Shown one piece after another: positions 1 through 8,570 of a DNA stretch of 64,000 bases; the first letter of the stretch is position 1, and each line of letters starts with the position of its first letter. The DNA is from Flavobacterium sp. ZT3R18 (GTDB taxonomy: Bacteria > Bacteroidota > Bacteroidia > Flavobacteriales > Flavobacteriaceae): the NCBI RefSeq assembly GCF_007097385.1, contig NZ_VJZS01000004.1:229814-293813 (forward strand), read 5' to 3'. Both the position numbers and the translations under genes were made by a program. The notes beneath the pieces were generated by a model, which was not told where the DNA came from, searched no databases, and saw nothing but the letters and a program-made list of their open reading frames with translations.

Positions 1-852
1 TACCGTTACTTTTTGTCCAATAACCATTTTGTTCAATTGTGTTTCTTTAAAATTAGCCACCACCCAAGCTTCACTGTTGTTGATGATATAAAATAAAGAT
101 TGTCCTTGTTGAACCAATTGCCCTGGTTGAATGTCTATTTTAGAAACCTGACCATCAATAGCAGCAGTTACAACAGTATAAGTCAAATTTAATTGAGCGG
201 CCTCAAGTAATGCTTTTGCTTTTTTAATATTGGCAGCAGCTACTTCTGTTTGTTTGTTAGAAACTCTTGATTTTGCTTCAATTACTGATTTCTGAAAAGC
301 ACTTGCTTTTTGTTGTTGTTGCAAAATACGCACTTGATTTTCAGCTTCTTGTTTGGTAGCTAGTGCTTGTTCGTATTGTTGTTTGGTAATCGAATGATTT
401 TTGTATAAATTTTCGTAACGAACATAATCACTATTCGCTCTTCCTAATCTAATTTTTGCGGTTTCAATATTTCCGCCTGCCGTTTGTACGTTGGCATCCG
501 AAACAGCAATGCTGGCAAGGGCACTTCCTATATCTTCTTTGGCTACATCATATCCACTTTCGGCACCTATAAAAGCAGCATTTGCTTCTTCTATTTTCAA
601 TTGATAATCTCTTTTGTCAATAGTAAATAAGGTATCTCCTTTTTTTACAAAGTCATTATCCTTTACATACACTTTACTAATATATCCCGAAACTCTTGGG
701 ATTATTGGGTTCATGTTTTTTTCTATTTGAGCATCATCCGTTTCTTCGTGGGCTTGAGAATGAAGGTATTTTGAAATTCCGTAAGTTCCTCCTGCAAGGA
801 TTAAAACCAATAGGATTATAATGAATTTTGCGTTTGTTTTTTTATTTTCCAT
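1..852 (-). CDS. HlyD/EmrA-type membrane fusion protein, 3' end outside the window
   Basis: This is the periplasmic adaptor of a tripartite efflux pump, linking an inner-membrane transporter to the TolC protein encoded just upstream. About 284 residues are visible, starting MENKKTNAKF at 852; the gene continues past base 1. Residues about 9-28 form one membrane anchor. Next come a biotinyl-lipoyl half (PRVSGYISKVYVKDNDFVKK), a long Ala/Gln/Glu-rich coiled-coil hairpin, the second lipoyl half (AAIDGQVSKIDIQPGQLVQQ) and the start of the beta-barrel domain. It follows the TolC gene by 12 bases in the order TetR-TolC-HlyD, so an MFS (EmrB) or RND pump gene probably lies to the left; that is inference. 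Assignment to the HlyD family is secure; the substrate is unknown. Confidence 0.9.
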   Translation of the reverse strand, partial: MENKKTNAKFIIILLVLILAGGTYGISKYLHSQAHEETDDAQIEKNMNPIIPRVSGYISKVYVKDNDFVKKGDTLFTIDKRDYQLKIEEANAAFIGAESGYDVAKEDIGSALASIAVSDANVQTAGGNIETAKIRLGRANSDYVRYENLYKNHSITKQQYEQALATKQEAENQVRILQQQQKASAFQKSVIEAKSRVSNKQTEVAAANIKKAKALLEAAQLNLTYTVVTAAIDGQVSKIDIQPGQLVQQGQSLFYIINNSEAWVVANFKETQLNKMVIGQKVTV

Positions 853-864
853 GTTTGGTAGTGG

Positions 865-2193
865 TTATATTTTTGTCCCTATCGGGCTGTTGAAGGTTTG
901 AGTTAGTTGTCCAGTAGCTGAAAGTAATTCGTAGTATTTTTGAATAACATCTACTTTGGCGATGGTTTCGCTTATTTTTGATCTAAGTTGCTCCACATCG
1001 GCTTCCAGTAAATCGTTGGTGTCCGAAAGACCGTTGTCATATTTGTCTTTTACAATTCGGTAATTTTCGGTAGCTTGTTCAACTGCTTGGTTGTAAACTA
1101 GATTTTGTTTTTGTGCCAAATCATAATTGGTAATCGCCTGTTGTACTTGGATTCGGATATTGTCTTTTAATAATTCTTCAGAGTTTTTTACTTCAAGTGC
1201 TTTGCTTTCGGCAATTTTTACTTGAGTTCCATTTTTTAGAACACCACTGATATCATATGATAATCCTACACCAAAAAACATAGCGTTTTCTAATGTTATA
1301 ATATTGTTTAGGTTTAATGCGGCATATCCTCCTACCAATGCAATGTTTGGGTAGTAATCGCCTTTGGCCATGTTAATATTGTCTTGGGTTGCTTTTTCTT
1401 GATAGTGTAATGCTTCTAAATCTTTACGATTTTGAAATGCAGGTTGTTCATCTGTAGGAAGAGCACTCTTTGGAAAACCAATCAAATCACTTTCGTTTAC
1501 CACTAGTTTAGTTTCTGTTGGCAATTTCAACAGCGTAACCAGATAGTAATTGATTATCGTTTCATTATTCATGGCTTCGTCAAGCGATAATTGAATCTTA
1601 GAAACTTGAAGCTGTGACTTCAATAAATCATTTCGTGGAATGATTCCGTTTTTTTCCAAGGCTATGAAGTCAGTTACACGTTGTTGGGCACTTTTTTGAT
1701 TTTCCTTTAATAGCTCAACGGTTCTTTGCACTTTGTACAAATTGGCATAATAGTTTATCACTCTCATGGCCATATCTTCTTTGGTTTTAGATGCCATAGC
1801 GTTTTCGGCTTGGAACAAATTATCCTGAAGCTTTATGCCGTTTTGTATTTTCATACCTGCAAAAACGGGTACTTTCAAACTGGCTTGACCTATAAGTAAT
1901 TGATCTGGTACGGGAAGTGCTTTTGCACCTGCATTAAATTGTAAATCAACAGTTGCTTCGGTTAAACGGAGATACTGTCCTGTAATTTTAAAATCGGGGT
2001 ATTGGTTGTTCTTAACCGATTGTAATTCTTGCTTTTTGGTTTCTACTTTGGTATTGGCTAATGAAACCTCATTGCTTTTTGTCCAAGCCAAGTTTATCGC
2101 TTCTTCGAGCTTTAAATTGGTTTTCTCTTGGGCATTTATGGACGAAATTCCAATGATGAAACCTCCAAAGAGCATTAAATAACTAACTTTCAT
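865..2193 (-). CDS. TolC-family outer membrane efflux protein
   Basis: Outer-membrane exit duct of a tripartite exporter. The 442 residues fit the family. A signal peptide ends near SSINAQE (about residue 22). The rest is two copies of the helical OEP repeat: the first begins LKLEEAINLAWTKSNEVSLA, and the second follows a central AKGDYYPNIALVGGY strand segment, which is characteristic of the fold. The start codon lies inside the end of the upstream TetR gene (11-base overlap), so the two are translationally coupled, and the adaptor gene begins 12 bases after the stop. Regulation is therefore presumably by that TetR protein. The substrate cannot be read from sequence. Confidence 0.92.
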   Translation of the reverse strand: MKVSYLMLFGGFIIGISSINAQEKTNLKLEEAINLAWTKSNEVSLANTKVETKKQELQSVKNNQYPDFKITGQYLRLTEATVDLQFNAGAKALPVPDQLLIGQASLKVPVFAGMKIQNGIKLQDNLFQAENAMASKTKEDMAMRVINYYANLYKVQRTVELLKENQKSAQQRVTDFIALEKNGIIPRNDLLKSQLQVSKIQLSLDEAMNNETIINYYLVTLLKLPTETKLVVNESDLIGFPKSALPTDEQPAFQNRKDLEALHYQEKATQDNINMAKGDYYPNIALVGGYAALNLNNIITLENAMFFGVGLSYDISGVLKNGTQVKIAESKALEVKNSEELLKDNIRIQVQQAITNYDLAQKQNLVYNQAVEQATENYRIVKDKYDNGLSDTNDLLEADVEQLRSKISETIAKVDVIQKYYELLSATGQLTQTFNSPIGTKI

Positions 2194-2809
2194 ATATCAA
2201 GAGGGCTTTAATGGTTTGTTGAATGTGCATTGTTAAAGTTGTTTTTATGTAGATGTTATAGTCCTCTTCGGTATTCAAGTGTAATAGATTTTCGTAAAAA
2301 GGTCTATTCATATGAAAATGGAAATAAGTTCCAAGAATGGTTGGTGTGATCAACGGAATAATAATGTCTTTTTTAAAAATCCCCTTTTCTTGACCTTCTT
2401 GAATAATAGATTCTAAAGATTTTAGATTCCCTTTTTTTAATTCTGTAAAAGCTTCAAGGTTGATTTCTCTTTTTTTAGAAGAAAATTCAAAGTGTAAAAT
2501 TTTGTAAATACATCTATTACCATTGATTTTACTGATGTAAAGTTGAATAAGCTTGTTTATTTTTTCAATAGGATTCAAATCTTCTAGAATTAAAATATCT
2601 AATTGTAATTTAATATCAGAGGCGCGATAGACAATAAGAGATTCTAATAATTGTTCTTTAGATCCAAAATAATAGGATATCATGGCGATATTTATTTTGG
2701 CTTCTTTAGCAATGTCTCTTATCGAAGTGCCATCAAATCCTTTTTCTGCAAATAGCGCTTCGGCCACTTGTAGAATTTGAATTTGCTTGTCGTTAAAGTC
2801 AGTTTTCAA
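2183..2809 (-). CDS. TetR/AcrR-family regulator of the efflux operon
   Basis: DNA-binding repressor of 208 residues. The N-terminal helix-turn-helix is at about residues 10-58 (LFAEKGFDGTSIRDIAKEAK, then an ISYYFGSKEQLLESLI recognition helix). The C-terminal ligand domain is helical and not recognisable by family. It is the first gene of TetR-TolC-HlyD and overlaps TolC by 11 bases. A near-perfect inverted repeat 30-58 bases upstream of its start (2839-2867) is the probable operator, implying autoregulation of the whole operon. The inducer is unknown. Confidence 0.9.
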   Translation of the reverse strand: MKTDFNDKQIQILQVAEALFAEKGFDGTSIRDIAKEAKINIAMISYYFGSKEQLLESLIVYRASDIKLQLDILILEDLNPIEKINKLIQLYISKINGNRCIYKILHFEFSSKKREINLEAFTELKKGNLKSLESIIQEGQEKGIFKKDIIIPLITPTILGTYFHFHMNRPFYENLLHLNTEEDYNIYIKTTLTMHIQQTIKALLIYES

Positions 2810-2838
2810 TGCTGCGTTTTTTAATTTGAAGCGAAATT

Positions 2839-2867
2839 AAACAACTGTTTAAATTAAACGATTGTTT
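2839..2867. promoter_or_regulatory. Probable TetR operator
   Basis: Inverted repeat with 14-base arms, AAACAACTGTTTAA and TTAAACGATTGTTT, separated by one base; 12 of 14 arm positions are complementary. It lies just upstream of the TetR gene. Size, symmetry and position fit a TetR-family operator. Binding by this particular protein is inference. Confidence 0.55.
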
Positions 2868-3040
2868 AAGTTTGTTTTAACGTTTATTTAACTATTAACA
2901 ATAAGGATTGTTTTTATTAGTAAGAAATGGTATTTAAGTTACTTAAGAATTTATTTTATTGAAAAATGGACTAAATCTGAATGCTTTATTTTTCATGTAG
3001 ATTTAGCATATTTAAAAAAACAAAAAGACGGAATTATACA

Positions 3041-3162
3041 ATATGAATCGAACCTACGGCTCTTTGATACTCATGTCTATAATTGTGGACGGACTAAAGT
3101 CCATCCCGACAATATGTACCGAGCCTACAGCTCTAAGAAAGTTCTGTAGGAACGGTTCATAT
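3041..3162. repeat. MITE-like element with imperfect terminal inverted repeats
   Basis: The 378-base gap between the TetR and GNAT genes contains a 122-base block with 19-base ends (ATATGAATCGAACCTACGG and the complement of ATATGAACCGTTCCTACAG, 15 of 19 matching). Inside is a short palindrome, GGACTAAAGTCC. No transposase and no clear target-site duplication are visible. It looks like a non-autonomous or structural repeat. The rest of the gap holds only the TetR operator. Confidence 0.5.
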
Positions 3163-3187
3163 AAAAGTGGGGTTCATTTTTCGCTAT

Positions 3188-3640
3188 TTATCGAATGGGT
3201 TTTTTCAAACAAACACTAGTCTCAATATTTTCATATTGTCCATAATTCGGTATTGTTTCATAACCCGATTTGTAATACAATGCAATGGCTTCGGTATTGT
3301 TTTTTCCGGTTTCTAGAACGCAACTGGTAAAATTAAATTCGCTTGCCCATACTTCCAATTCTTTTAGAACGGTACTGGCAATTCCTTTCCCCCGAAAATC
3401 AGGATGAACAAACATTCTCTTAATTTCAACTGTATTAGAATCCAATTTCTTGAAAGCTCCGCAACCAATCGCAACATCGTCCTGATAACAAACGATGACG
3501 TGATTGATTTTATCAAGTGTGTTATGCTGAGCATAGAAATCATGATCTTCGCCATCTTTTATTCTTAAAACTTCATCGAGTAGAATGACAAGATTTTGAA
3601 AATCTACGTTTTCAGAGGTTGTTCTTATTACGCTAGGCAT
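3188..3640 (-). CDS. GNAT-family N-acetyltransferase
   Basis: Acetyl-CoA-dependent acetyltransferase of 150 residues, the normal length for a single GNAT domain. The acetyl-CoA loop is visible as RMFVHPDFRGKGIASTVLKE (RGKGIA matches the R/Q-x-x-G-x-G/A motif). The C-terminal half shows the usual ETGKNNTEAIALYYKSGYE segment. It stands alone between two repeat-bearing gaps. The substrate is unknown: it could be an amino acid, polyamine or antibiotic. Confidence 0.88.
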   Translation of the reverse strand: MPSVIRTTSENVDFQNLVILLDEVLRIKDGEDHDFYAQHNTLDKINHVIVCYQDDVAIGCGAFKKLDSNTVEIKRMFVHPDFRGKGIASTVLKELEVWASEFNFTSCVLETGKNNTEAIALYYKSGYETIPNYGQYENIETSVCLKKPIR

Positions 3641-3698
3641 GGATTGTTGTTTTATGTAGATATGTTTTCTATTGAAATTAACTTATTATGAAATTATT

Positions 3699-3845
3699 TT
3701 AAGGTTTTATATGGACAATTTTATTGTCTTTAAGTACAACTAAATCGGTTTTCATTTTCTTTTTGAATTCGATTAGTTTTTCATAAACGGTATCCATCCC
3801 TTCTAAAATTTTAGTTTGGTTGGATGTTCTTTTATAAGTTTTCAT
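3699..3845 (-). CDS. Small protein translated in overlap with the zeta-like kinase
   Basis: A 48-residue basic protein, MKTYKRTSNQTKILEGMDTV followed by a Lys-rich helix and ending NKIVHIKP. Its ATG lies inside the last codons of the zeta-like gene (14-base overlap, different frame), so the pair is almost certainly co-translated. There is no recognisable domain. The arrangement resembles a two-gene toxin-antitoxin or kinase-partner unit, with the small gene second. The antitoxin role is speculation based only on context. Confidence 0.6.
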   Translation of the reverse strand: MKTYKRTSNQTKILEGMDTVYEKLIEFKKKMKTDLVVLKDNKIVHIKP

Positions 3846-4416
3846 AGTACTGTTTTTTTAGTTTGTCAAATTTGAATTCGTTTAGAATTACTAATTCTGT
3901 TTCCGAATTTTTTTCAGCAATTAACTCGGGTTTTCCATAGGAATTATCAAATAGCATTACTTCATCTACAATTGGAATATAAATTTCAAACAAATTTTTT
4001 ATTCCGTTTATATATCTGCGTTTGATAACGTCACTTTCAATGTTATGTCCACCTTCTATAACTCGGGTTCTAACTCTTTCAATAGCTAAATCAACATTTT
4101 GTAGCCAAAAAAATAAAAGAGTTACAGTGTACTTTTTCTGTTGGGCATCTATTACTTTAGATTTATAACTTTTTGTTGCCAAAGTGGTTTCAAAAGCAAA
4201 ATTTTCATCATTTTCTAAAAGTTCATTGATTCTTTTGAGCATAATTCGTCCAGCCTCAAACGAAACTTTTTCTGGTCGAAATGGAGACAAACCTTTTGCA
4301 ATTTCGTCTGCATTTACAAATTCCTTACAGTCAAGAATTTCGGGTAAAATTGTAAAAGATGCTGTCGTTTTTCCTGCACCATTACAACCAGCAATTATGT
4401 AAAGATTTTTGTCCAT
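3832..4416 (-). CDS. Zeta-toxin-like P-loop kinase
   Basis: The 194-residue protein begins MDKNLYIIAGCNGAGKTT, a Walker A loop at about residues 10-18. It continues with FVNADEIAKGLSPFRPE and NFAFETTLATKSYKSKVIDA, segments typical of small zeta-toxin/AAA_33 family proteins. Known zeta toxins phosphorylate UDP-N-acetylglucosamine, but many chromosomal relatives have no proven toxicity. It begins 73 bases after trpA and overlaps a 48-residue ORF at its end. The family call is good; toxin function is unproven. Confidence 0.8.
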   Translation of the reverse strand: MDKNLYIIAGCNGAGKTTASFTILPEILDCKEFVNADEIAKGLSPFRPEKVSFEAGRIMLKRINELLENDENFAFETTLATKSYKSKVIDAQQKKYTVTLLFFWLQNVDLAIERVRTRVIEGGHNIESDVIKRRYINGIKNLFEIYIPIVDEVMLFDNSYGKPELIAEKNSETELVILNEFKFDKLKKQYYENL

Positions 4417-4489
4417 TATTTACAAAGATAATCAAAACTGAAAGGTGGATTTATTTTTTTGTTTTCAAATTTTGAATAAATATTTCAGA

Positions 4490-5251
4490 CTATCGAATCG
4501 CTTTCACAAATTCCCCAATCTTCCCAGTTCCATTGGCTGTCAAATGCGTGATAAAAGCACTTCCAATAATGGCTCCTTTGGCAAACTGAGTCGCTTGTTT
4601 GAAGGTTTCGGCATTATTAATTCCAAAACCAATTACTTGAGGGTTTTTCAGATTCATGTCGGCAATGCGTTTGAAATACGTTTCCTGTGTGTTTCCAAAA
4701 CCAGATTGCGAACCCGTTACACTCGCCGAGCTTACCATATAAATAAACCCATCCGAAACGCTGTCTATAAAACGAATGCGTTCGTCCGAAGTTTGTGGCG
4801 TAATCAAGAACACATTGATCAATCCGTATTTATCGAAAGTAGCTTTGTATTGTTCCGCATATACATCTACGGGAAGGTCGGGAATGATTAAACCGTCGAT
4901 ACCTATTTCGGCACATGTTTTACAGAAATTCTCCACTCCATATTGCAACATCGGGTTGAAATACCCCATAATCACCAACGGAATTGTTACGCTTTGGCGT
5001 ATGTCCTTCAGTTGGTCAAACAAGATTTGTGTTGTCATTCCGTTATGCAAAGCTTGGGTCGAACTGGCTTGAATCGTTGGGCCATCAGCCAATGGATCAC
5101 TAAACGGCAGTCCAATTTCGATCATATCGATACCGTTTTTTTCTAAATCCTGGATGATTTGTACGGTGTCATTTAAGTTGGGGTATCCAGCTGAAAAGTA
5201 GATGGAAAGTATTTTTTTGTCTTCTTGTAATTTTTGATTTATTCTGTTCAT
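4490..5251 (-). CDS. trpA: Tryptophan synthase alpha chain
   Basis: Cleaves indole-3-glycerol phosphate to indole and glyceraldehyde-3-phosphate; the indole is channelled to TrpB. The 253 residues form a complete TIM barrel. The signature DMIEIGLPFSDPLADGPTIQ carries the expected catalytic acids (about E45 and D56), and the C-terminal phosphate-binding strands GFGINNAETF and GAIIGSAFI are present. It is separated from trpB by about 2.1 kb carrying three unrelated genes, which is unusual because trpB and trpA are normally adjacent. Whether trp attenuation still controls it depends on readthrough of that block. Confidence 0.97.
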   Translation of the reverse strand: MNRINQKLQEDKKILSIYFSAGYPNLNDTVQIIQDLEKNGIDMIEIGLPFSDPLADGPTIQASSTQALHNGMTTQILFDQLKDIRQSVTIPLVIMGYFNPMLQYGVENFCKTCAEIGIDGLIIPDLPVDVYAEQYKATFDKYGLINVFLITPQTSDERIRFIDSVSDGFIYMVSSASVTGSQSGFGNTQETYFKRIADMNLKNPQVIGFGINNAETFKQATQFAKGAIIGSAFITHLTANGTGKIGEFVKAIR

Positions 5252-5268
5252 TTTATTTTAGTATTTAG

Positions 5269-5341
5269 ACCTACAAGGTTGGGAAAAACCTTGCAGGTCG
5301 TTTAATTATCCTGCAAGGTCTTTTTTTTTGACCTTGTAGGT
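5269..5341. repeat. Nested palindromic repeat upstream of trpA
   Basis: Two nested inverted repeats. The outer arms are ACCTACAAGGT (5269-5279) and ACCTTGTAGGT (5331-5341); the inner arms are ACCTTGCAGG (5288-5297) and CCTGCAAGGT (5310-5319). A run of T follows the inner hairpin on the plus strand. It fills the trpA upstream gap and could fold in mRNA or act as a terminator. Confidence 0.7.
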
Positions 5342-5365
5342 TTTCACTTTTTTTTAGGTAAGAAT

Positions 5366-5686
5366 CTAATTTGCTTCACTATAAGCCCATACCTTTTCAT
5401 TGGATTGCAAATGCACTTCGACCCGTTTGTAATGCAATCCTTCATACAAATCAGCTTGATGAAGGTCACTTGTTGTGATTTCATATACGATTCCACTAAT
5501 GGTGTCTTCGGGTTGCTGCGTTTCTGTAATAATGGGGTATTGGATTAATCCAAATTCTTCTTCGATTTGAATTTCATTTAGCTTATAACCAATTAATGTT
5601 TCAGGAGTTCCTTGAAGAATGCGTCCAAAAAGAGATTCTTGAATGTCATTATTTTGCAAGGTACCGTAAGTGAATAATTTTTGCAT
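5366..5686 (-). CDS. Gamma-glutamylcyclotransferase (AIG2-like) family protein
   Basis: A small (106-residue) GGCT-fold protein. The start chosen is Met at 5686, giving MQKLFTYGTLQNN, because the family begins at the YGTL substrate loop; an in-frame Met ten codons upstream adds only non-conserved residues. The second family segment, SGIVYEITTSDLHQADLYEG, contains the conserved Glu/Tyr-Glu-Gly region. Family members cleave gamma-glutamyl amides, but bacterial examples are mostly uncharacterised. It sits 22 bases downstream of the LysE gene, inside the block separating trpB from trpA. Confidence 0.8.
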   Translation of the reverse strand: MQKLFTYGTLQNNDIQESLFGRILQGTPETLIGYKLNEIQIEEEFGLIQYPIITETQQPEDTISGIVYEITTSDLHQADLYEGLHYKRVEVHLQSNEKVWAYSEAN

Positions 5687-5737
5687 AGATTCTAATTTTG
5701 GAAATGTTAATTGCACTTAATTTAAAATAATTTTTTT

Positions 5738-6373
5738 CTAGTTTTTTCCTGACAATGCTACTTTTATTCCTAAACCAATTAAAACGGCTCCGCAAGTTTT
5801 GTTTACATAATTTGAAAGCGTTTTATTGTGCTTTAGTTTTGAAAAAATCACAGAAGAAAAGTTTGCCAAAATCAAGCACCATATTGTTCCTGTTATTGTA
5901 AATGTTATTCCAAGTGTAATAAATGGCACAATGGTATTTTTTAAGCTAGGGTCAATAAATTGTGGAAGGAAAGAAATGAAAAACAGGGCTACTTTTGGAT
6001 TTAATACATTGGTTATTACTCCGTCTCTATATATCTTTTTCAAGTCAATTGATTTTTGAGAAAAAGAGGCATCCGTATTAAGTTGAGTTTTGTCCGTTAG
6101 CATTTTATAACCAATGTATAATAAGTAGGCTGCACCGGCATATTTAATAATGCTGAAAACCAATATGGATTTGGCAATAATCATTGAAAGTCCAAAAGCA
6201 GCAAGAGTTGTATGTATCAGGGATCCTGTTGCGATTCCCAATACCGACATAAATCCTGCTTTTTTCCCTTGAGCCATACTTCTGCTTAATATAAATATGG
6301 TGTCGTTGCCAGGAGTAATGTTTAAAAGTAGTCCTGTTAAAATAAAAGTTTCATAATGAATTATTCCAGTCAT
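5738..6373 (-). CDS. LysE/RhtB-family amino-acid exporter
   Basis: Inner-membrane exporter of 211 residues with about six hydrophobic segments. The family motif NITPGNDTIFILSRSMAQGK is at about residues 18-37 and LNPKVALFFISFLPQF is in the middle. Relatives export threonine, homoserine, lysine or other amino acids. It lies inside the trp operon between trpB and trpA, so export of an amino acid or aromatic intermediate is conceivable. The surrounding repeats and duplicated gene end suggest accidental insertion as the simpler explanation. Confidence 0.9.
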   Translation of the reverse strand: MTGIIHYETFILTGLLLNITPGNDTIFILSRSMAQGKKAGFMSVLGIATGSLIHTTLAAFGLSMIIAKSILVFSIIKYAGAAYLLYIGYKMLTDKTQLNTDASFSQKSIDLKKIYRDGVITNVLNPKVALFFISFLPQFIDPSLKNTIVPFITLGITFTITGTIWCLILANFSSVIFSKLKHNKTLSNYVNKTCGAVLIGLGIKVALSGKN

Positions 6374-6420
6374 AATTTTTTGTTTTTTATTAATTTCTTG
6401 CTTCCTTTTCTTTGCTGTTT

Positions 6421-6500
6421 CGAATGCGCGTTAGGGATGGAAGCGGCATCCTTTTTTGTCCCTTTTTTTCGGGACAAAAAAGATATAGCGTACAGCCCGA
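6421..6500. repeat. Repeat with strong hairpin, possible bidirectional terminator
   Basis: Between the LysE gene and a trpB 3'-end remnant. It contains an 11-base perfect inverted repeat, TTTTTTGTCCC (6452-6462) and GGGACAAAAAA (6471-6481), with an 8-base loop, so U-runs occur on both strands. The flanking GCGTTAGGGATGGAAGCGGC is typical of dispersed Bacteroidota intergenic repeats. It may reduce transcription from trpB into LysE and trpA. Confidence 0.6.
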
Positions 6501-6519
6501 CCCTTGTGGTAACGCCCAA

Positions 6520-6570
6520 CTACAATTTAAAACAATCAATATACGTATTCAAATCTTTATAGCCTCGTCT
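6520..6570 (-). pseudogene. Remnant copy of the trpB 3' end
   Basis: Read on the minus strand this piece encodes [13 protein letters not shown] followed by TAG, closely matching the real TrpB end [13 protein letters not shown] at 7359-7409. The two 51-base stretches differ at about nine positions, many in third codon positions, so they diverged as coding DNA. The intact trpB 3' end and this remnant flank the 235-residue membrane-protein gene, like the scar of an insertion. Confidence 0.8.
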
Positions 6571-6581
6571 TGTATGCCGTT

Positions 6582-7289
6582 TTATTTATTCAGCGTCTTT
6601 TCTATTTCTTTAATAAGTTCGTTTGCTTCAGGTTTTACATTTTTGTCATAAACCCTTATGTTATTTTTACCTAACATGATGAGAAAATAAATCGTCTTCT
6701 TGAATTTTGCATCTGAATATAATTTTGCTTCGGACTTGTCTGCATTTTCTATCATTTTGTCGAAACACTTGAACAAATATTCATTATACATTTTGTCAAC
6801 TTCATTAATTGCAGCAACTTGTCTTTCATAATAATTTAAAATTTTCTGTTTTATTTCTTCATTCTCAATGTAACCAATTTTGCCACTAGATTTAAAACCT
6901 TCAAAATTTCCAATAATATTTTTAGGGCCATGTGAATATATTGGAAAATTAATTTCATTACCTGACCTAGCAATACTATCAAGTTGGTGGGGCGTTAAAT
7001 CTAAAATTTTTTGATAGCCCGTGTTTGATTTTTCATATTCTTTCTTTTCCTTGTCAATATTTTTTATGTCTTGTTTTAAATCATTTTTTAAATTACTAAG
7101 AAAAACGGATACTTCTTCTTGTTGGTGTCTATGTTCGCTCCAACTATGAAGCCAAATTGAAAGTGATATCGCAAATACAATGATAAAAATTTCTATAATT
7201 ATTTCTTTTGTTTTTTCTCCAAAAGAGTGTTTTTTATTTTTTAATTCTTTGTAAGCCTTTTTGGTGTGTTTTAAAATTTCTTCTTGCAT
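6582..7289 (-). CDS. Uncharacterised membrane protein, DUF6090-like
   Basis: A 235-residue protein. A basic N-terminus precedes one strong membrane helix at about residues 29-48 (EIFIIVFAISLSIWLHSW). After SEHRHQQEEVSVFLSNLKNDL comes a long charged, helical domain that probably faces the periplasm. The arrangement resembles DUF6090-type proteins of Bacteroidota; the assignment is from memory and no function is known. It is inserted between trpB and its duplicated 3' end, so it looks like acquired cargo. Confidence 0.75.
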   Translation of the reverse strand: MQEEILKHTKKAYKELKNKKHSFGEKTKEIIIEIFIIVFAISLSIWLHSWSEHRHQQEEVSVFLSNLKNDLKQDIKNIDKEKKEYEKSNTGYQKILDLTPHQLDSIARSGNEINFPIYSHGPKNIIGNFEGFKSSGKIGYIENEEIKQKILNYYERQVAAINEVDKMYNEYLFKCFDKMIENADKSEAKLYSDAKFKKTIYFLIMLGKNNIRVYDKNVKPEANELIKEIEKTLNK

Positions 7290-7358
7290 AATTTTTGTGT
7301 TTGTTTTTTGGATAAATCGACTCCGAAGCCGTTGGTTCTAACAATATTTGGTGTTCTA

Positions 7359-8540
7359 TTACAATTTAAAATAATCAATATAAGTATTTAAATCCTTGTC
7401 GCCTCTTCCCGAAAGATTTAGCACCACCACATCATCTGGTTGGAACTTCATTTCGTCGAGTACGGCAAAGGCATGGGCACTTTCGATTGCGGGAATAATA
7501 CCTTCCATTTTAGAAAGCTGCAATCCCCAATTCATTGCTTGCTCATCGGTAATGGCGATGAATTTCGCTCTTCCAGAAGCAAACAAATGCGCATGCATTG
7601 GGCCAACACCAGGGTAATCTAAACCTGCTGAAATCGAATATGGCTCGGTAATCTGACCGTCTGGGGTTTGCATCAAAAGGGTTTTACTTCCGTGAATGAT
7701 TCCGATTTTACCTAAAACCGAAGTAGCGGCACTTTCGCCAGAATCTACCCCTAAACCAGCAGCTTCAACGGCTATGAGGTTTACATCTGGATTGTCCAGA
7801 AAATGATAATACGCACCAGCGGCGTTGCTACCACCACCAACACATGCAATCACATAATCGGGGTTTTCACGACCTTCTTTTTCTAATAATTGGGTTTTGA
7901 TCTCTTTTGAAATAACCGACTGGAATCGTGCCACCATATCTGGGTAAGGATGAGGTCCCACAACCGATCCGATGATATAATACGTGTCAATCGGATTGTT
8001 GATCCAGTCGCGGATTGCTTCGTTGGTAGCGTCTTTTAGGGTTTTGGATCCCGAAAGGGCTGGACGAACTTCGGCGCCAAGCATTTTCATACGCGCTACA
8101 TTCGGAGCTTGACGCTTGATGTCGATTTCTCCCATGTACACGATGCACTCGAGTCCCATCAAGGCACAAACGGTTGCTGTTGCCACACCGTGTTGACCTG
8201 CGCCTGTTTCGGCAATGATGCGTTTTTTGCCCAATCGCTTGGCCAATAAAATTTGCCCAATGGTATTGTTGACTTTGTGCGCTCCCGTATGACACAAATC
8301 TTCTCTCTTGAGATAGATTTTGGTGTTGTATTTTTTCGATAAACGTTCTGCGAAATACAATGGAGTAGGGCGACCCACATAATCTTTCAATAGCAAATCA
8401 AACTCCGCTTGAAACTCGGGATCTGCTGTAATTTTTAAATAGTTTTGACGTAATTCTTCTACATTTGGGTATAACATTTCAGGAATGTAGGCTCCTCCAA
8501 ATTCGCCGTAATAGCCTTTTTCGTTGACGTTGTAACTCAT
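7359..8540 (-). CDS. trpB: Tryptophan synthase beta chain
   Basis: PLP enzyme that condenses indole with serine to make tryptophan. The 393 residues are full length. The PLP lysine lies in [10 protein letters not shown] (K89), [10 protein letters not shown] follows, and the phosphate-binding GGGSNAAG loop is in the C-terminal half. It partners with the alpha chain, here encoded 2.1 kb further downstream. A repeat-rich gap of about 100 bases separates it from trpF. A diverged copy of its last 17 codons occurs at 6520-6570. Confidence 0.97.
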   Translation of the reverse strand: MSYNVNEKGYYGEFGGAYIPEMLYPNVEELRQNYLKITADPEFQAEFDLLLKDYVGRPTPLYFAERLSKKYNTKIYLKREDLCHTGAHKVNNTIGQILLAKRLGKKRIIAETGAGQHGVATATVCALMGLECIVYMGEIDIKRQAPNVARMKMLGAEVRPALSGSKTLKDATNEAIRDWINNPIDTYYIIGSVVGPHPYPDMVARFQSVISKEIKTQLLEKEGRENPDYVIACVGGGSNAAGAYYHFLDNPDVNLIAVEAAGLGVDSGESAATSVLGKIGIIHGSKTLLMQTPDGQITEPYSISAGLDYPGVGPMHAHLFASGRAKFIAITDEQAMNWGLQLSKMEGIIPAIESAHAFAVLDEMKFQPDDVVVLNLSGRGDKDLNTYIDYFKL

Positions 8541-8570
8541 TTTTATTTTATTTTTTTATTTATATATGCT

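Noticed and set aside
4445..4891. 148-residue ORF opposite trpA
   Set aside because: Antisense shadow of a clearly real and conserved gene.
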